This document shows, piece after piece, positions 7,597 to 16,899 of a stretch of 64,000 nt of DNA (within the stretch, counting starts at the first letter, position 1; every line of letters begins with the position of its first letter). The stretch spans positions 322,026-386,025 of the forward strand of contig SVBG01000001.1 in NCBI GenBank assembly GCA_015059015.1, written 5' to 3'. The translations under genes and the position numbers were made by a program. The notes below the pieces were generated by a model. The model was not told where the DNA came from. It did no database searches and was given only the letters and a program-made list of their open reading frames with translations. Source of the stretch: Erysipelotrichaceae bacterium (GTDB taxonomy: Bacteria > Bacillota_I > Bacilli_A > ML615J-28 > CAG-313).

Positions 7597-10131
7597 ATGA
7601 AAAAAATAGTTAAAAGATTACTTGGTTTTAGTGTAACTTTAATGTTATTACTTAGTTTTTGTTTACTTGTTAATGCGTGGACGCCACCAAAATTAAAAAA
7701 TCCTTATGTTGAACCTGAAGTTCAATTTAGATCTGTATGGGTATGTACTGTAGCTAATATGGATATTAAAAAACAAGGTGGTACAGATGAGGCTTCTATA
7801 AATGCGTGGAAAGAACAATATTTAGCTATTCTTGAAAGATCGATTGAAAGTGGAATGAATGCTATTATTTTCCAAGTAAGTCCATGTAATGATGCGTTTT
7901 ATCCTTCTAAATATCGTCCTTGGAGTGAATATTTAGCTGGTTTTGGTGTTGATGCTGGATGGGATCCGGTTGAATGGATGATTGAAGTTACACATGCTGC
8001 GGGACTTGAATATCATGCTTGGTTTAATCCATATCGTACTTCTACTAGTGCTCTTACTTATTCAATTACTCAACTTGATTCTGCAACTAATGGTCATTTT
8101 GTATATGATTATGATAAAGATACAATTTATAATTATAAACAATCATATTTTGGTGAATTAAAATCGATTTGTGAAAAAAATGGGACATTAGTTGATAATC
8201 CAATTTTTAAAACTGGTGCTGAATTAGATCATAGCGTTGTTTATGGTACAGAAGGTAAGTTTGTTTTAAACCCTGCTGCAGATGCTACAATTGAAAATGT
8301 TGAAAATACAATTCGTGAATTTATTACTAATTATGATGCTGATGGTATTCATTTTGATGATTATTTCTATCCAGATGATAAAGCTTATAAAGGTTCAAAT
8401 ACTGAATATAAAAAATATTCATTCTCTTGTGAACCTGATATTGATTTAAATGATTATCAAAGTTATTTATCAAAGGGTGGTGAACTTTCTATTTATGATT
8501 GGCGTAGAGAAAATGTTAATACATTAATTAGTAATTTAGGTGGAATTGTTCGTGAAATTAATGAAACAGATACTTATAAATGTGCGTTTGGTATTTCTCC
8601 TGCTGCAAGATGGGCTCCAAGTTTAGAGGCTTGTCAAAGTACACCACAACGTGGTGTTGAAGGCGGAATGAATGATAATTGTAATAATTATTACTCTTAT
8701 TCTGATTTATATGCTGATACTTATAAATGGGCTAAAGAGGGATGGATTGATTATATCTTACCTCAAGTATATATGTATTTAGGCGATACACCAATTGGTG
8801 TTCCTGACGGTGATTATCCAGAAGTTACTAAATGGTGGAGTGATGCATTAGAAGGATATCCATGTAAACTATATATCGGGACTGCTTTATATCAATTAGA
8901 TGAATGGTCAAGTCAAGGAAATGCAACATCTGATGAATTTTTCTATCAACAAATGTATAACCAAGATAAAGAATTTAGAGTTGATGGATATGTAATGTTT
9001 AGATATGCGTCTTTAAATACTTCATTAGGTAGTAAAGCGGTGGACAAAATGGTTGCTAAAGTTTGGAAAATAGCAGCATTAACTCCAATTTACCCTGCAT
9101 ATACATATGATAGTGTTGATTCTGCTGCTACAATAAATCAATTAAAATTAAATAGTGATGGAACTTATACAGTTAGTTTTAATAAAGTAGATGATGCTAA
9201 AGCATATGGTCTTTTAGCAGATGGTGAGTGTGTTGCAAGAGTATTATCAGGTAATTCTTCACTTGTATTTACAAAGGAAGAAGGCAAGACATATGAACTT
9301 GTCACATATGGGTATGATAATGTGATGCATACTGATAAAGATGTTATTAATTTTGATGAAGTTGCAGTTAATGAAAAACCTGTTGTTTCCTTTAAAACTA
9401 AGTTTGAAAAAGAGTATTTAATAAGTTCTAAAATAGAAGTTGTAATTAGTATTGAAGATAAAGAAAATGATCCGATGATTTATACTTTAGCTTACCAATA
9501 TGATGATAGAAATCGTATTTTAGTTGATAATCAAAAGGTTACTGAAAATGAATTTACATATACATTTAGTTCTTACGCAAGAGAATATGAAAATTGTTAT
9601 TTTATTTTAACAGTAGATGATGGATATGGACCTATTGAAGTAATAAGTGAGTCGTTTAAAATGGTTAAAGAATTGACACCGCCACATGAACACGTGTTTG
9701 TAGATGGTGTTTGTGAGTGTGGAGAGGTTGATCCAAATTATGTACCACCTCATGTTCATGAATTTATAGAAGGAAAGTGTGAGTGTGGAGAAGTTGATCC
9801 AAATTATGTACCACCTCATGTTCATGAATTTATAGAAGGAAAGTGTGAGTGTGGAGAGGTTGATCCAAATTATGTACCACCTCATGTTCATGAATTTATA
9901 GAAGGAAAGTGTGAGTGTGGAAAAGTTGATCCAAATTATGTACCACCTCATGTTCATGAATTTATAGAAGGAAAGTGTGAGTGTGGGGAAATTGATCCAA
10001 ATTATGTAGCTCCTGGTGATTCTGAACCTGAACCTGCAAAGAAAAAATGTGGTAAGAAGAGTGCAGAAATTGTTGTTGCATGCTTAACATTTGCGACACT
10101 AATTAGTGTAGTTTTAAGAAAGAAGGATTAA
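7597..10131 (+). CDS. Secreted, C-terminally anchored GHL10 (DUF187) glycoside hydrolase with His/Cys repeats
   Basis: 844-residue extracellular enzyme. An N-terminal signal peptide (hydrophobic residues about 9-26) is followed by a glycosyl-hydrolase-like 10 barrel (about 40-500) with RSVWVCTVANMD, HAWFNPYR, HFDDYFYPD and WIDYILPQVYMYLG. Two beta-sandwich/Fn3-like regions lie at about 510-690. Then come five 22-residue His/Cys repeats (695-804), and a tail with KKKCGKKS (Cys818), a membrane span and RKKD at the end. The family includes E. coli DigH, which cuts peptide-free peptidoglycan strands, so a murein substrate is plausible. The next gene is a cytosolic paralogue starting 1 base later. 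The tail recurs in two other proteins of this window and looks like an anchoring signal. Confidence 0.88.
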   Translation: MKKIVKRLLGFSVTLMLLLSFCLLVNAWTPPKLKNPYVEPEVQFRSVWVCTVANMDIKKQGGTDEASINAWKEQYLAILERSIESGMNAIIFQVSPCNDAFYPSKYRPWSEYLAGFGVDAGWDPVEWMIEVTHAAGLEYHAWFNPYRTSTSALTYSITQLDSATNGHFVYDYDKDTIYNYKQSYFGELKSICEKNGTLVDNPIFKTGAELDHSVVYGTEGKFVLNPAADATIENVENTIREFITNYDADGIHFDDYFYPDDKAYKGSNTEYKKYSFSCEPDIDLNDYQSYLSKGGELSIYDWRRENVNTLISNLGGIVREINETDTYKCAFGISPAARWAPSLEACQSTPQRGVEGGMNDNCNNYYSYSDLYADTYKWAKEGWIDYILPQVYMYLGDTPIGVPDGDYPEVTKWWSDALEGYPCKLYIGTALYQLDEWSSQGNATSDEFFYQQMYNQDKEFRVDGYVMFRYASLNTSLGSKAVDKMVAKVWKIAALTPIYPAYTYDSVDSAATINQLKLNSDGTYTVSFNKVDDAKAYGLLADGECVARVLSGNSSLVFTKEEGKTYELVTYGYDNVMHTDKDVINFDEVAVNEKPVVSFKTKFEKEYLISSKIEVVISIEDKENDPMIYTLAYQYDDRNRILVDNQKVTENEFTYTFSSYAREYENCYFILTVDDGYGPIEVISESFKMVKELTPPHEHVFVDGVCECGEVDPNYVPPHVHEFIEGKCECGEVDPNYVPPHVHEFIEGKCECGEVDPNYVPPHVHEFIEGKCECGKVDPNYVPPHVHEFIEGKCECGEIDPNYVAPGDSEPEPAKKKCGKKSAEIVVACLTFATLISVVLRKKD
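9679..10008 (+). repeat. Five 66-bp tandem repeats coding for HxH/CxCG units
   Basis: Units start at 9679, 9745, 9811, 9877 and 9943, exactly 66 bp apart. The last four are nearly identical at the DNA level and the first is diverged. Each codes for 22 residues with the pattern HxHxFxxGxCxCGxxDPNY. The near-identity points to recent expansion, and copy number could vary without breaking the frame. Confidence 0.97.
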
Positions 10132-10132
10132 T

Positions 10133-11401
10133 ATGAAATTAAAAAGATATACTCCAGATTATTTAAAATACTGGCATAATAAAGAAGAAATTGATATTCC
10201 TGAGTTTAGATTTAGAGAAGATGATGTTCGTGGATGTTGGATTTCGAATGTTGCGAATATTGATACGCCAAAAGGATTAAATGTTGATGATTATAAAGCA
10301 CATTTAATTGCTATCTTAGATAATATGAAAAGTTATAATATGAATACAGCAGTATTTCAAGTAAGACCTTGTAATGATGCGTATTATCCATCTAAACTTA
10401 ATCCTTGGTCAAAATTCATTACTGGTGTTGAAGGTAAAGATCCAGGTTTTGATGTTTTAGCATTCTTTATTGAAGAAGCTAAAAAACGTGGTATTAAAGT
10501 TCATGCTTGGATGAATCCATATCGTGTAGATACTGTAGATGTAAGAACTGTTAATATGACAAAAGACGAATATCTTGATACTTTATCAGAAGGTAATTGG
10601 GCAAGAATTCATAAAGAACATACGGTGTTAGATGGTGTTAGTAAAATCATATTAGCTCCATCGCATCCTGAAGTTATTGAATTTGTTACAGAGTCAATTA
10701 TGGAAGTTGCAAGAAACTATGATGTTGAAGCTGTTCATATTGATGATTACTTCTATCCTTACGCAAAAATACCAGAAGAAACAGAGTATGATGATTATTT
10801 AAAATATCGTGAAAGTGAAACACAATCATTTGATGATTTTAGAAGAAGCAATGTCGATAAAATGATTAAAAGTGTAAGTGATGCATTAAAGGAAATGTAT
10901 GCTGAAACTGGTAAAAAAGTAGAATTTGGTATTAGTCCATTTGCGGTATATAGAACTCATTCTTCAATTGTAGAAAATGGATGGGAAAAAGGCTCTTATA
11001 ATGTTGCAAGCGCATTGCAATGCTATAGTGAACTTTATTCAGATGTTTATAAGTGGATGGTCGAAGGTTGGATTGATTATGTTGTTCCACAAAATTATTT
11101 CTCTTTTGAACGTCGTGATGTAGCATACCATGATGTAGCTTGGTGGTGGAGTAATATATGTAATGAAACTGGAACAAAACTTTATATGGGACAAGGAATA
11201 TACCATATGGGTGCTACTGAAGGGTGGGGGCATGAAACATGGCAAAATCCTGAAGAAATTAATAATCAATTAAAATTTAATTGTAATTTTGATAATATAA
11301 AAGGTACAATTTTCTTTACTTATAAAGATTTAGTACCTGGTAAAAACACAATAAAAGACGAAGGACTTGCTAAATTAAAAAAACTTTGGAACAATAAATA
11401 A
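10133..11401 (+). CDS. Cytosolic GHL10 (DUF187) glycoside hydrolase
   Basis: 422-residue paralogue of the catalytic domain encoded just upstream, without signal peptide, repeats or anchor, so it should act inside the cell. Shared motifs are GCWISNVANID near the N-terminus, FQVRPCNDAYYPSKLNPWS, HAWMNPYR, VHIDDYFYPY (about 201-210) and WIDYVVPQNYF. The pair suggests that the same glycan is cut first outside and then, after import of oligosaccharides, inside. The gene begins 1 base after the previous stop and is followed by a terminator. GHL10 relatives act on denuded peptidoglycan; other beta-linked glycans remain possible. Confidence 0.87.
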   Translation: MKLKRYTPDYLKYWHNKEEIDIPEFRFREDDVRGCWISNVANIDTPKGLNVDDYKAHLIAILDNMKSYNMNTAVFQVRPCNDAYYPSKLNPWSKFITGVEGKDPGFDVLAFFIEEAKKRGIKVHAWMNPYRVDTVDVRTVNMTKDEYLDTLSEGNWARIHKEHTVLDGVSKIILAPSHPEVIEFVTESIMEVARNYDVEAVHIDDYFYPYAKIPEETEYDDYLKYRESETQSFDDFRRSNVDKMIKSVSDALKEMYAETGKKVEFGISPFAVYRTHSSIVENGWEKGSYNVASALQCYSELYSDVYKWMVEGWIDYVVPQNYFSFERRDVAYHDVAWWWSNICNETGTKLYMGQGIYHMGATEGWGHETWQNPEEINNQLKFNCNFDNIKGTIFFTYKDLVPGKNTIKDEGLAKLKKLWNNK

Positions 11402-11404
11402 TAT

Positions 11405-11439
11405 AAAAAATAGTCTCTTTTTTAAGAGGCTATTTTTTT
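11405..11439 (+). terminator. Terminator after the GHL10 pair
   Basis: AAAATAGTCTCTT pairs with AAGAGGCTATTTT, followed by a T-run. Confidence 0.8.
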
Positions 11440-11473
11440 GTTTTTAAAAATGTTAAAATAACTATTATTTTAG

Positions 11474-11502
11474 TTGCAAAAAAACGCTTTCTTTGGTATA
11501 AT
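11474..11502 (+). promoter_or_regulatory. Promoter with LacI-type operator element for the GH20/ABC operon
   Basis: TTGCAA (11474-11479) and TATAAT (11497-11502) are separated by 17 bp. The spacer contains AAAACGCTTTC, a half-site also found in the promoter region at 33898-33917. A repressor bound here would block RNA polymerase. Assignment to the LacI protein at 1315 is inference. Confidence 0.65.
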
Positions 11503-11568
11503 AAGATAGAATAGGATTAATATGGACTATTGTGACTAATGGTCCCAAAAAAGAGGTAGGTGAGAAAG

Positions 11569-13398
11569 TTGAAATTGGTACCAAAACCTAAAAAAATTAA
11601 GATTTTAGATGGATATTTTGAACATATCTTAATTGAAAAAGTAAACTATGACCCTTTTTTAGACGACCGAATATTTAAAGAATTAAAAAAAATAAATATA
11701 TGTATCAAAAAAACTGATGAATTGGATGCTCCCCTACTCTTTGAGTTAGATCAAACTTTAAAGAAAGAACAATATAAAATATTTATTAATTCTAAACAAA
11801 TTATTGTTAACGCTGCGACATTAGTTGGTGCTTTTTATGGTATTAAAACATTACAACAAATTTTAAAAGAAGAACAAGTTCCATGTATTGAAATAGATGA
11901 TTATCCAGACTTGGAATTGCGTGGTGTAATGCTTGATATAAGTAGAAGTAAAGTTCCTACTCTTCAAACACTTAAAAAATTAGTTGATAAGTTTGCAACA
12001 CTTAAACTTAATCATTTAGAATTATATGTTGAAGGGTTTAGTTTTGAATATAAGAGTTTTAGAAAAGAAATTGAAATTAATAATAATTATTTACCGCTTG
12101 ATGATTTTATAGCATTACAAACTTATTGTGAAGAAAATTTTATTGACTTAGTACCTAATCAAAATGGTTTTGGCCATATGGCTGATTGGCTTGCACTTGA
12201 TGAATATATTGACTTAGCTGAATGCCCTGATGGATTCTTTATATGGGGGGCAAACAGACCTCCTAGTACACTTGATCCTACTAATCCAAATAGCATTAAA
12301 CATGTTAAGAAGATGTATGATGATATGTTGCCATATTTTAAATCAAAATACTTTAATATGGATTTTGATGAGCCATTTGAACTTGGTCATGGTAAGAGTA
12401 AACAACATGTTTTAGAATTAGGACTTGCAAATGTATTTATAGACTTTTTTAAACAACTTAGTGATTATGTAACTGATACTTATAAAAAAACACCAATGCT
12501 ATGGGGTGATGTACTAATTAAACATCCTGAAGCGATATCTAAACTTCCTAAAAATGCGGTATTTATAGACTGGGGTTATAATCATAAATATGATTTTGAC
12601 AGTCATGCTAAAATACTTTCAGAAAGTGGGCTTGACTTTGTTTTAGCACCAGGTACAGTTTCTTGGGGAAATATTTTAGGAAATTATCTTGATATGGAAG
12701 GATCAATTGCTAATGCAGCTTTAGCTTGTAAAAAGTATGGTGCTAAGGGATTGATTGTAACAGACTGGGGTGATATTGGACATCTTCAATATTTACCTGT
12801 AAGTTATGCTGGAATTAGTTATGCCGCAATTAAAGCTTGGTCTGATGGAGATGAATCAGATATTGTTGAAGGTGTAAATTTATTTATTGATGATGATAAG
12901 TTATCTAATTTAATTGTTAAGTTGATGAAATTTATTCCCCTTGAAGGTGAATATAGAGATTATGGATGTAGATTGTTTTATACGATCCTTTGGGCTGAAC
13001 ATGCTTCTAGGTATGAAAATCCTAAAGAATTCTTCTTAGAAAAAATGAAATATAACTTAATTGCAGAAGAAAATGTAGCTAAATTAAGAGAATTCTTTGA
13101 TGAAGCATTATTTATTTTAGAAGAAAATGAAAACGTTTTAGAGGTTAGTGAACTTAAAAACAGTATTTTCTTACTTAAAACTTTACTTGATATTAACGTA
13201 AAACTTACGATAATATATAATAATCAAAACGAAGATGAAATTGATTTTGATAAAGAAATTTCGTTGTTAGAGATTTATAGCAACACACATTTAAAATTGT
13301 GGAATGCGCGTAATATTCATGCCGGCTATAAAATGAGTAATCAACGAATTTTATGGCTGATACAAGTATTAGCTTTAGTGAAAAAGGAAAGGAGTTAA
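11569..13398 (+). CDS. GH20-family beta-N-acetylhexosaminidase, cytosolic
   Basis: Retaining hexosaminidase that would remove terminal GlcNAc (or GalNAc) using substrate-assisted catalysis. The N-terminal GH20b-like domain (about 1-105) is followed by the barrel starting LRGVMLDISRSKVP. The neighbouring Asp-Glu pair typical of GH20 is seen in NMDFDEPFE (Asp267/Glu268 with my start). There is no signal peptide, which implies that short oligosaccharides are imported before cleavage. I favour TTG 11569, 8 bases after GAGGTAGG; GTG 11560 overlaps that ribosome site. It is first in a long operon, and its last codons contain the ribosome site of the next gene (1-base gap). Length (609) suits the family. 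Confidence 0.83.
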   Translation: MKLVPKPKKIKILDGYFEHILIEKVNYDPFLDDRIFKELKKINICIKKTDELDAPLLFELDQTLKKEQYKIFINSKQIIVNAATLVGAFYGIKTLQQILKEEQVPCIEIDDYPDLELRGVMLDISRSKVPTLQTLKKLVDKFATLKLNHLELYVEGFSFEYKSFRKEIEINNNYLPLDDFIALQTYCEENFIDLVPNQNGFGHMADWLALDEYIDLAECPDGFFIWGANRPPSTLDPTNPNSIKHVKKMYDDMLPYFKSKYFNMDFDEPFELGHGKSKQHVLELGLANVFIDFFKQLSDYVTDTYKKTPMLWGDVLIKHPEAISKLPKNAVFIDWGYNHKYDFDSHAKILSESGLDFVLAPGTVSWGNILGNYLDMEGSIANAALACKKYGAKGLIVTDWGDIGHLQYLPVSYAGISYAAIKAWSDGDESDIVEGVNLFIDDDKLSNLIVKLMKFIPLEGEYRDYGCRLFYTILWAEHASRYENPKEFFLEKMKYNLIAEENVAKLREFFDEALFILEENENVLEVSELKNSIFLLKTLLDINVKLTIIYNNQNEDEIDFDKEISLLEIYSNTHLKLWNARNIHAGYKMSNQRILWLIQVLALVKKERS

Positions 13399-13399
13399 A

Positions 13400-16300
13400 A
13401 TGAAAAAGACGCGAAAAATTTTAATCTTTTGTATTGCATGTGTCTTTGCAACTGCTATATTCTTTAGCTTTTACAAAGGCGATGTAAAAGTATCTGCTGA
13501 AAATAGTTCAGCAAGTACACAAACAAACTCATATAATGCTTCTGCTTATGAACAATATATTAGTGAAAAAACTAATGAGCATATAGCAAAATATGGAGAA
13601 CAAACATTAACACCAACATTATCTGAATCTATTAAAGTAAAAGGTGCAGATTATGCTGAAGTTGGTGGAGTTGCTGACGATGGTTTTAGTTCAGCAATTA
13701 AAGAATTATCAATTGCTGATAACTCTACTTATGCGAATTCTGAAACTGCAAAATTAGGTGGTGACAAAGTTGTTGCTCACCTAGGAGGGTATGTAACTTA
13801 TGAAGTTGAAATTCCTGCTGCTGGTTTCTATACATTATACTTAAACTATTATACTTATAGTGGTTTTAGTTCTGCTACAGAAAGAAGCTTATATATTAAT
13901 GGTGAATTACCATTTGCTGATTGTAGTGCGTTTGCATTCTCACGTGTATGGCAAGATAAAGCTGACACAAGAATTAAAGATGGCAAAGAAACAGTATATA
14001 ATGTATTAAATTCTGATGCTGATGAAAATGGTAATATTACTATTTCTAAGTTATGGCGTAAAGATACTAATGAAAACGAACTTAAACCTCAACAAATTGA
14101 AGTTAATAGTGCTAAAGCTGGTGCTGCATTTAAAGATTCAATGGGTTATGTAATTGAACCATTTGAATTCTATTTTGAAAAGGGTACTCAAAAAATTCGT
14201 TTAGAATTTATTAAAGACTATTTTGTAATTGATACTTTAGAAGTTCGTCAAGTCGAAAAAGCGGATTCATATTCTGAATACTATAATGCATTAGTTGCAA
14301 AATATGGTGACCCTGCAAATTCTGTTAAAAATGTTTATACAAGAATTGAAGCAGAAGCATCTGCAACTAAATCTTCACCTACACTTTACCCTGTAACTGA
14401 CCGTTCTGATTCTGCTACTTATCCATTTAGTATTACTAAATCTTACCTTAATACTATTGGTGGTGCAAACTGGAAAGTTCTTGGTGACTGGATTGCATGG
14501 GAATTTACTGTTCCTGAAAGTGGTTATTATGAAGTTTCAATGCGTGCTAAACAAAATACAGTTCGTGGAATGTTCTCTACAAGAACTGTTAGTGTTGCTG
14601 AAAAAGAAGCAAACGGAACTTTAGGTGAATATAAAGTATTATTTGATGAATTAAATACATTTAAAGTAACTTATAATAATAAATGGAAAAATGTTACAAT
14701 TGGTGATAGTTCACTAGACAAGAAACAAGAATGCGAAACTCCATATTTATTCTATTTTGAAAAAGGTAAAACTTATTCGTTAAAAATGGAAGTTACTCTT
14801 GGTGATTATTCATCATTAATTGCTAGACTTCAAGCTGCTATTGATGAATTATCTGCAATCTATCGTAAGATTATTGCTTATACTACTACATCTCCAGATG
14901 CTAATCGTGACTATGAATTAACAGTGAAATTCCCTGAATTATTCTATGGTATTGATGAAGCAACAGGCGAATATGAAAAAGTTGCTGGTGGTGGTGAGTT
15001 TTATCAAGTTCTTGATGAGTTAACAGCAATTTCTACTTCTATTAAAAAGATTTCTGCTGGTTATGCTCCAGATGCTGATGTAGAAGAAAAGATTTATAAA
15101 CAAGGTGCATCTGATAAAACAGGTGTTATTGATAGTGTAGTTGTTATTTTGCAAAAAATGGTTGATAAACCACGTGAAATTACTAAACGTTTAAATTCAT
15201 ATTCAACAAACGTATCTTCATTAGGATCACTTCTTACTGAATTAAGAGAGGCTCCTTTAACAATTGACTATATTGAAATTCATACTCCAGATATTGAATT
15301 ACCTAAACCTAATGCTGGCTTCTTTAGATCATTATGGGATGGTATCGCAAGTTTCTTTGCATCATTCTTTATTGATTATTCTTCAATTAGTGAAACTGGT
15401 GATGCTACAAACTCAAATACTTCAATTGAAGTTTGGATGACTCTTGGTCGTGACCAAGCTAATGTAGTTCGTAACTTAATTGATACAAGCTTTACAGGTG
15501 ACTCTGGTTATGCTGTTGAGCATTATGGTGAAAATATTAATGTAGATTTAAAACTTACTGGTGGTGACGTATTACTTAAGGCTACACTTGCTGGTATCGG
15601 TCCAGATGTTGCGTTGAACGTTGATTCAAGTTTACCTGTTAACTGGGCATTAAGAAATGCTGTATTTGATTTAACTGAATTTGATGATTTCTGGGAAGTT
15701 GTTTATGCAGTTCCAGATGGAGATGATGGTACTAATGTTCCTGATAAATATGAAAATGTATATATGGCATCTTCAATTAGACAATTCCAATTTAGTGCAA
15801 TGGATGCTGCTGATGAATGGTTTGATAGCAAAAATTATACAGCTAAAGAATTAAAAGAAAAGATTACTGGTGTTTATGCTCTTCCTGAAAAACAAATTTT
15901 CTTAATGATGTTTGTTCGTGATGACGTAATGGAAGAATTAAAATTAACTGAAATGTTCCCTGATGGTTGGGATAATATGACTTGGGATGATATGCTACGT
16001 TTAACTGCTGAATTACAAGCTCAACAATTACAATTCTATCTACCTGTTAATGACTTAGGTGCTAATGCTCTTAACCCAATCTTTATTTCGTTACTATATC
16101 AAAATGGTGGTGAATTATATTCATCTAATAATATGGAATCTGGTTTAAAATCTGAAGCTGCTATGAATTCATTTGAATTCTGGACTGAACTTTATACTAA
16201 TTATTCATTCCCTACTTCTGCAAGTTTCGTTAACCGTTTCAGAACTGGTGAAATGCCAATTGGTATTTCTTATTATGAAATGTATAATACATTAAGTGTA

Positions 16301-16882
16301 TTTGCTCCTGAACTTAAAGGTAAATGGAGCTTCCATGTAATTCCTGGTACAGCTATGACTGATGCTGATGGTAATTACTTATATGATGAAAATAATAACT
16401 TATTAATTGACCATACTGCTACTGCAAGTGGTACTGGTGCTGTTCTTATGAAACAAGAAGTTGCTGATATTGTTAATGGTGAAACTGTAATTAATGAACA
16501 AGGTTATGCTGCTTGGACATTCTTAAAATGGTGGACAAGTGCTGATACTCAAAGACAATTTGGTGTTGAAATGGAAGGTATTTTAGGTTCTGCTGCAAGA
16601 CATGCTACTGCAAATGTTAAAGCATTACAAAAACTTTCTTGGCCACAAGAAGACTTAGATATGTTACTTACTCAATGGTCTACAGTTCATGAAATGCCAC
16701 AAATTGCTGGTTCATATATCACTGGTCGTGAAATTGAAAATGCGTTCCGTGAAGTTATTAATAATCTTTATAATGCTAGAGAAACACTTTATGAATATTC
16801 ATTATTAATTGATGCTGAAATTAATCGTAAACGTTCTGAGTTTAATTTACCATTATTAAAAGATCAACCAGAAGAGGAATAG
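13400..16882 (+). CDS. Giant membrane-tethered ABC solute-binding protein with two carbohydrate-binding-like domains
   Basis: 1160 residues. One N-terminal hydrophobic segment (about 7-24, no lipobox) would export and may anchor it. Two beta-sandwich domains resembling carbohydrate-binding modules follow: about 60-280 (GGYVTYEVEIPAAGFYTLYL) and about 310-480 (DWIAWEFTVPESGYYEVSM). After a helical linker comes a type-1 extracellular solute-binding domain from about 670 to the end (SIEVWMTLGRDQANVV... GTGAVLM... AARHATANV). Ordinary sugar-binding proteins are about 400-550 residues, so this one adds a glycan-capture arm. It lies directly before two permease genes and is their likely partner. 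The substrate is not readable from sequence; context suggests an amino-sugar glycan. Confidence 0.82.
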   Translation: MKKTRKILIFCIACVFATAIFFSFYKGDVKVSAENSSASTQTNSYNASAYEQYISEKTNEHIAKYGEQTLTPTLSESIKVKGADYAEVGGVADDGFSSAIKELSIADNSTYANSETAKLGGDKVVAHLGGYVTYEVEIPAAGFYTLYLNYYTYSGFSSATERSLYINGELPFADCSAFAFSRVWQDKADTRIKDGKETVYNVLNSDADENGNITISKLWRKDTNENELKPQQIEVNSAKAGAAFKDSMGYVIEPFEFYFEKGTQKIRLEFIKDYFVIDTLEVRQVEKADSYSEYYNALVAKYGDPANSVKNVYTRIEAEASATKSSPTLYPVTDRSDSATYPFSITKSYLNTIGGANWKVLGDWIAWEFTVPESGYYEVSMRAKQNTVRGMFSTRTVSVAEKEANGTLGEYKVLFDELNTFKVTYNNKWKNVTIGDSSLDKKQECETPYLFYFEKGKTYSLKMEVTLGDYSSLIARLQAAIDELSAIYRKIIAYTTTSPDANRDYELTVKFPELFYGIDEATGEYEKVAGGGEFYQVLDELTAISTSIKKISAGYAPDADVEEKIYKQGASDKTGVIDSVVVILQKMVDKPREITKRLNSYSTNVSSLGSLLTELREAPLTIDYIEIHTPDIELPKPNAGFFRSLWDGIASFFASFFIDYSSISETGDATNSNTSIEVWMTLGRDQANVVRNLIDTSFTGDSGYAVEHYGENINVDLKLTGGDVLLKATLAGIGPDVALNVDSSLPVNWALRNAVFDLTEFDDFWEVVYAVPDGDDGTNVPDKYENVYMASSIRQFQFSAMDAADEWFDSKNYTAKELKEKITGVYALPEKQIFLMMFVRDDVMEELKLTEMFPDGWDNMTWDDMLRLTAELQAQQLQFYLPVNDLGANALNPIFISLLYQNGGELYSSNNMESGLKSEAAMNSFEFWTELYTNYSFPTSASFVNRFRTGEMPIGISYYEMYNTLSVFAPELKGKWSFHVIPGTAMTDADGNYLYDENNNLLIDHTATASGTGAVLMKQEVADIVNGETVINEQGYAAWTFLKWWTSADTQRQFGVEMEGILGSAARHATANVKALQKLSWPQEDLDMLLTQWSTVHEMPQIAGSYITGREIENAFREVINNLYNARETLYEYSLLIDAEINRKRSEFNLPLLKDQPEEE

Positions 16883-16899
16883 AAAGGAGATAATATCTA

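Noticed and set aside
9607-9957. Repeat-rich open frames on the minus strand over the three His/Cys arrays
   Set aside because: They are antisense shadows of the repeats in real genes, with no ribosome site or own promoter.
9679-10008. Regularly spaced direct repeats as a CRISPR array
   Set aside because: Units are contiguous 66-bp repeats without spacers and lie in frame within a coding sequence; the same applies to 31029-31292 and 38187-38375.
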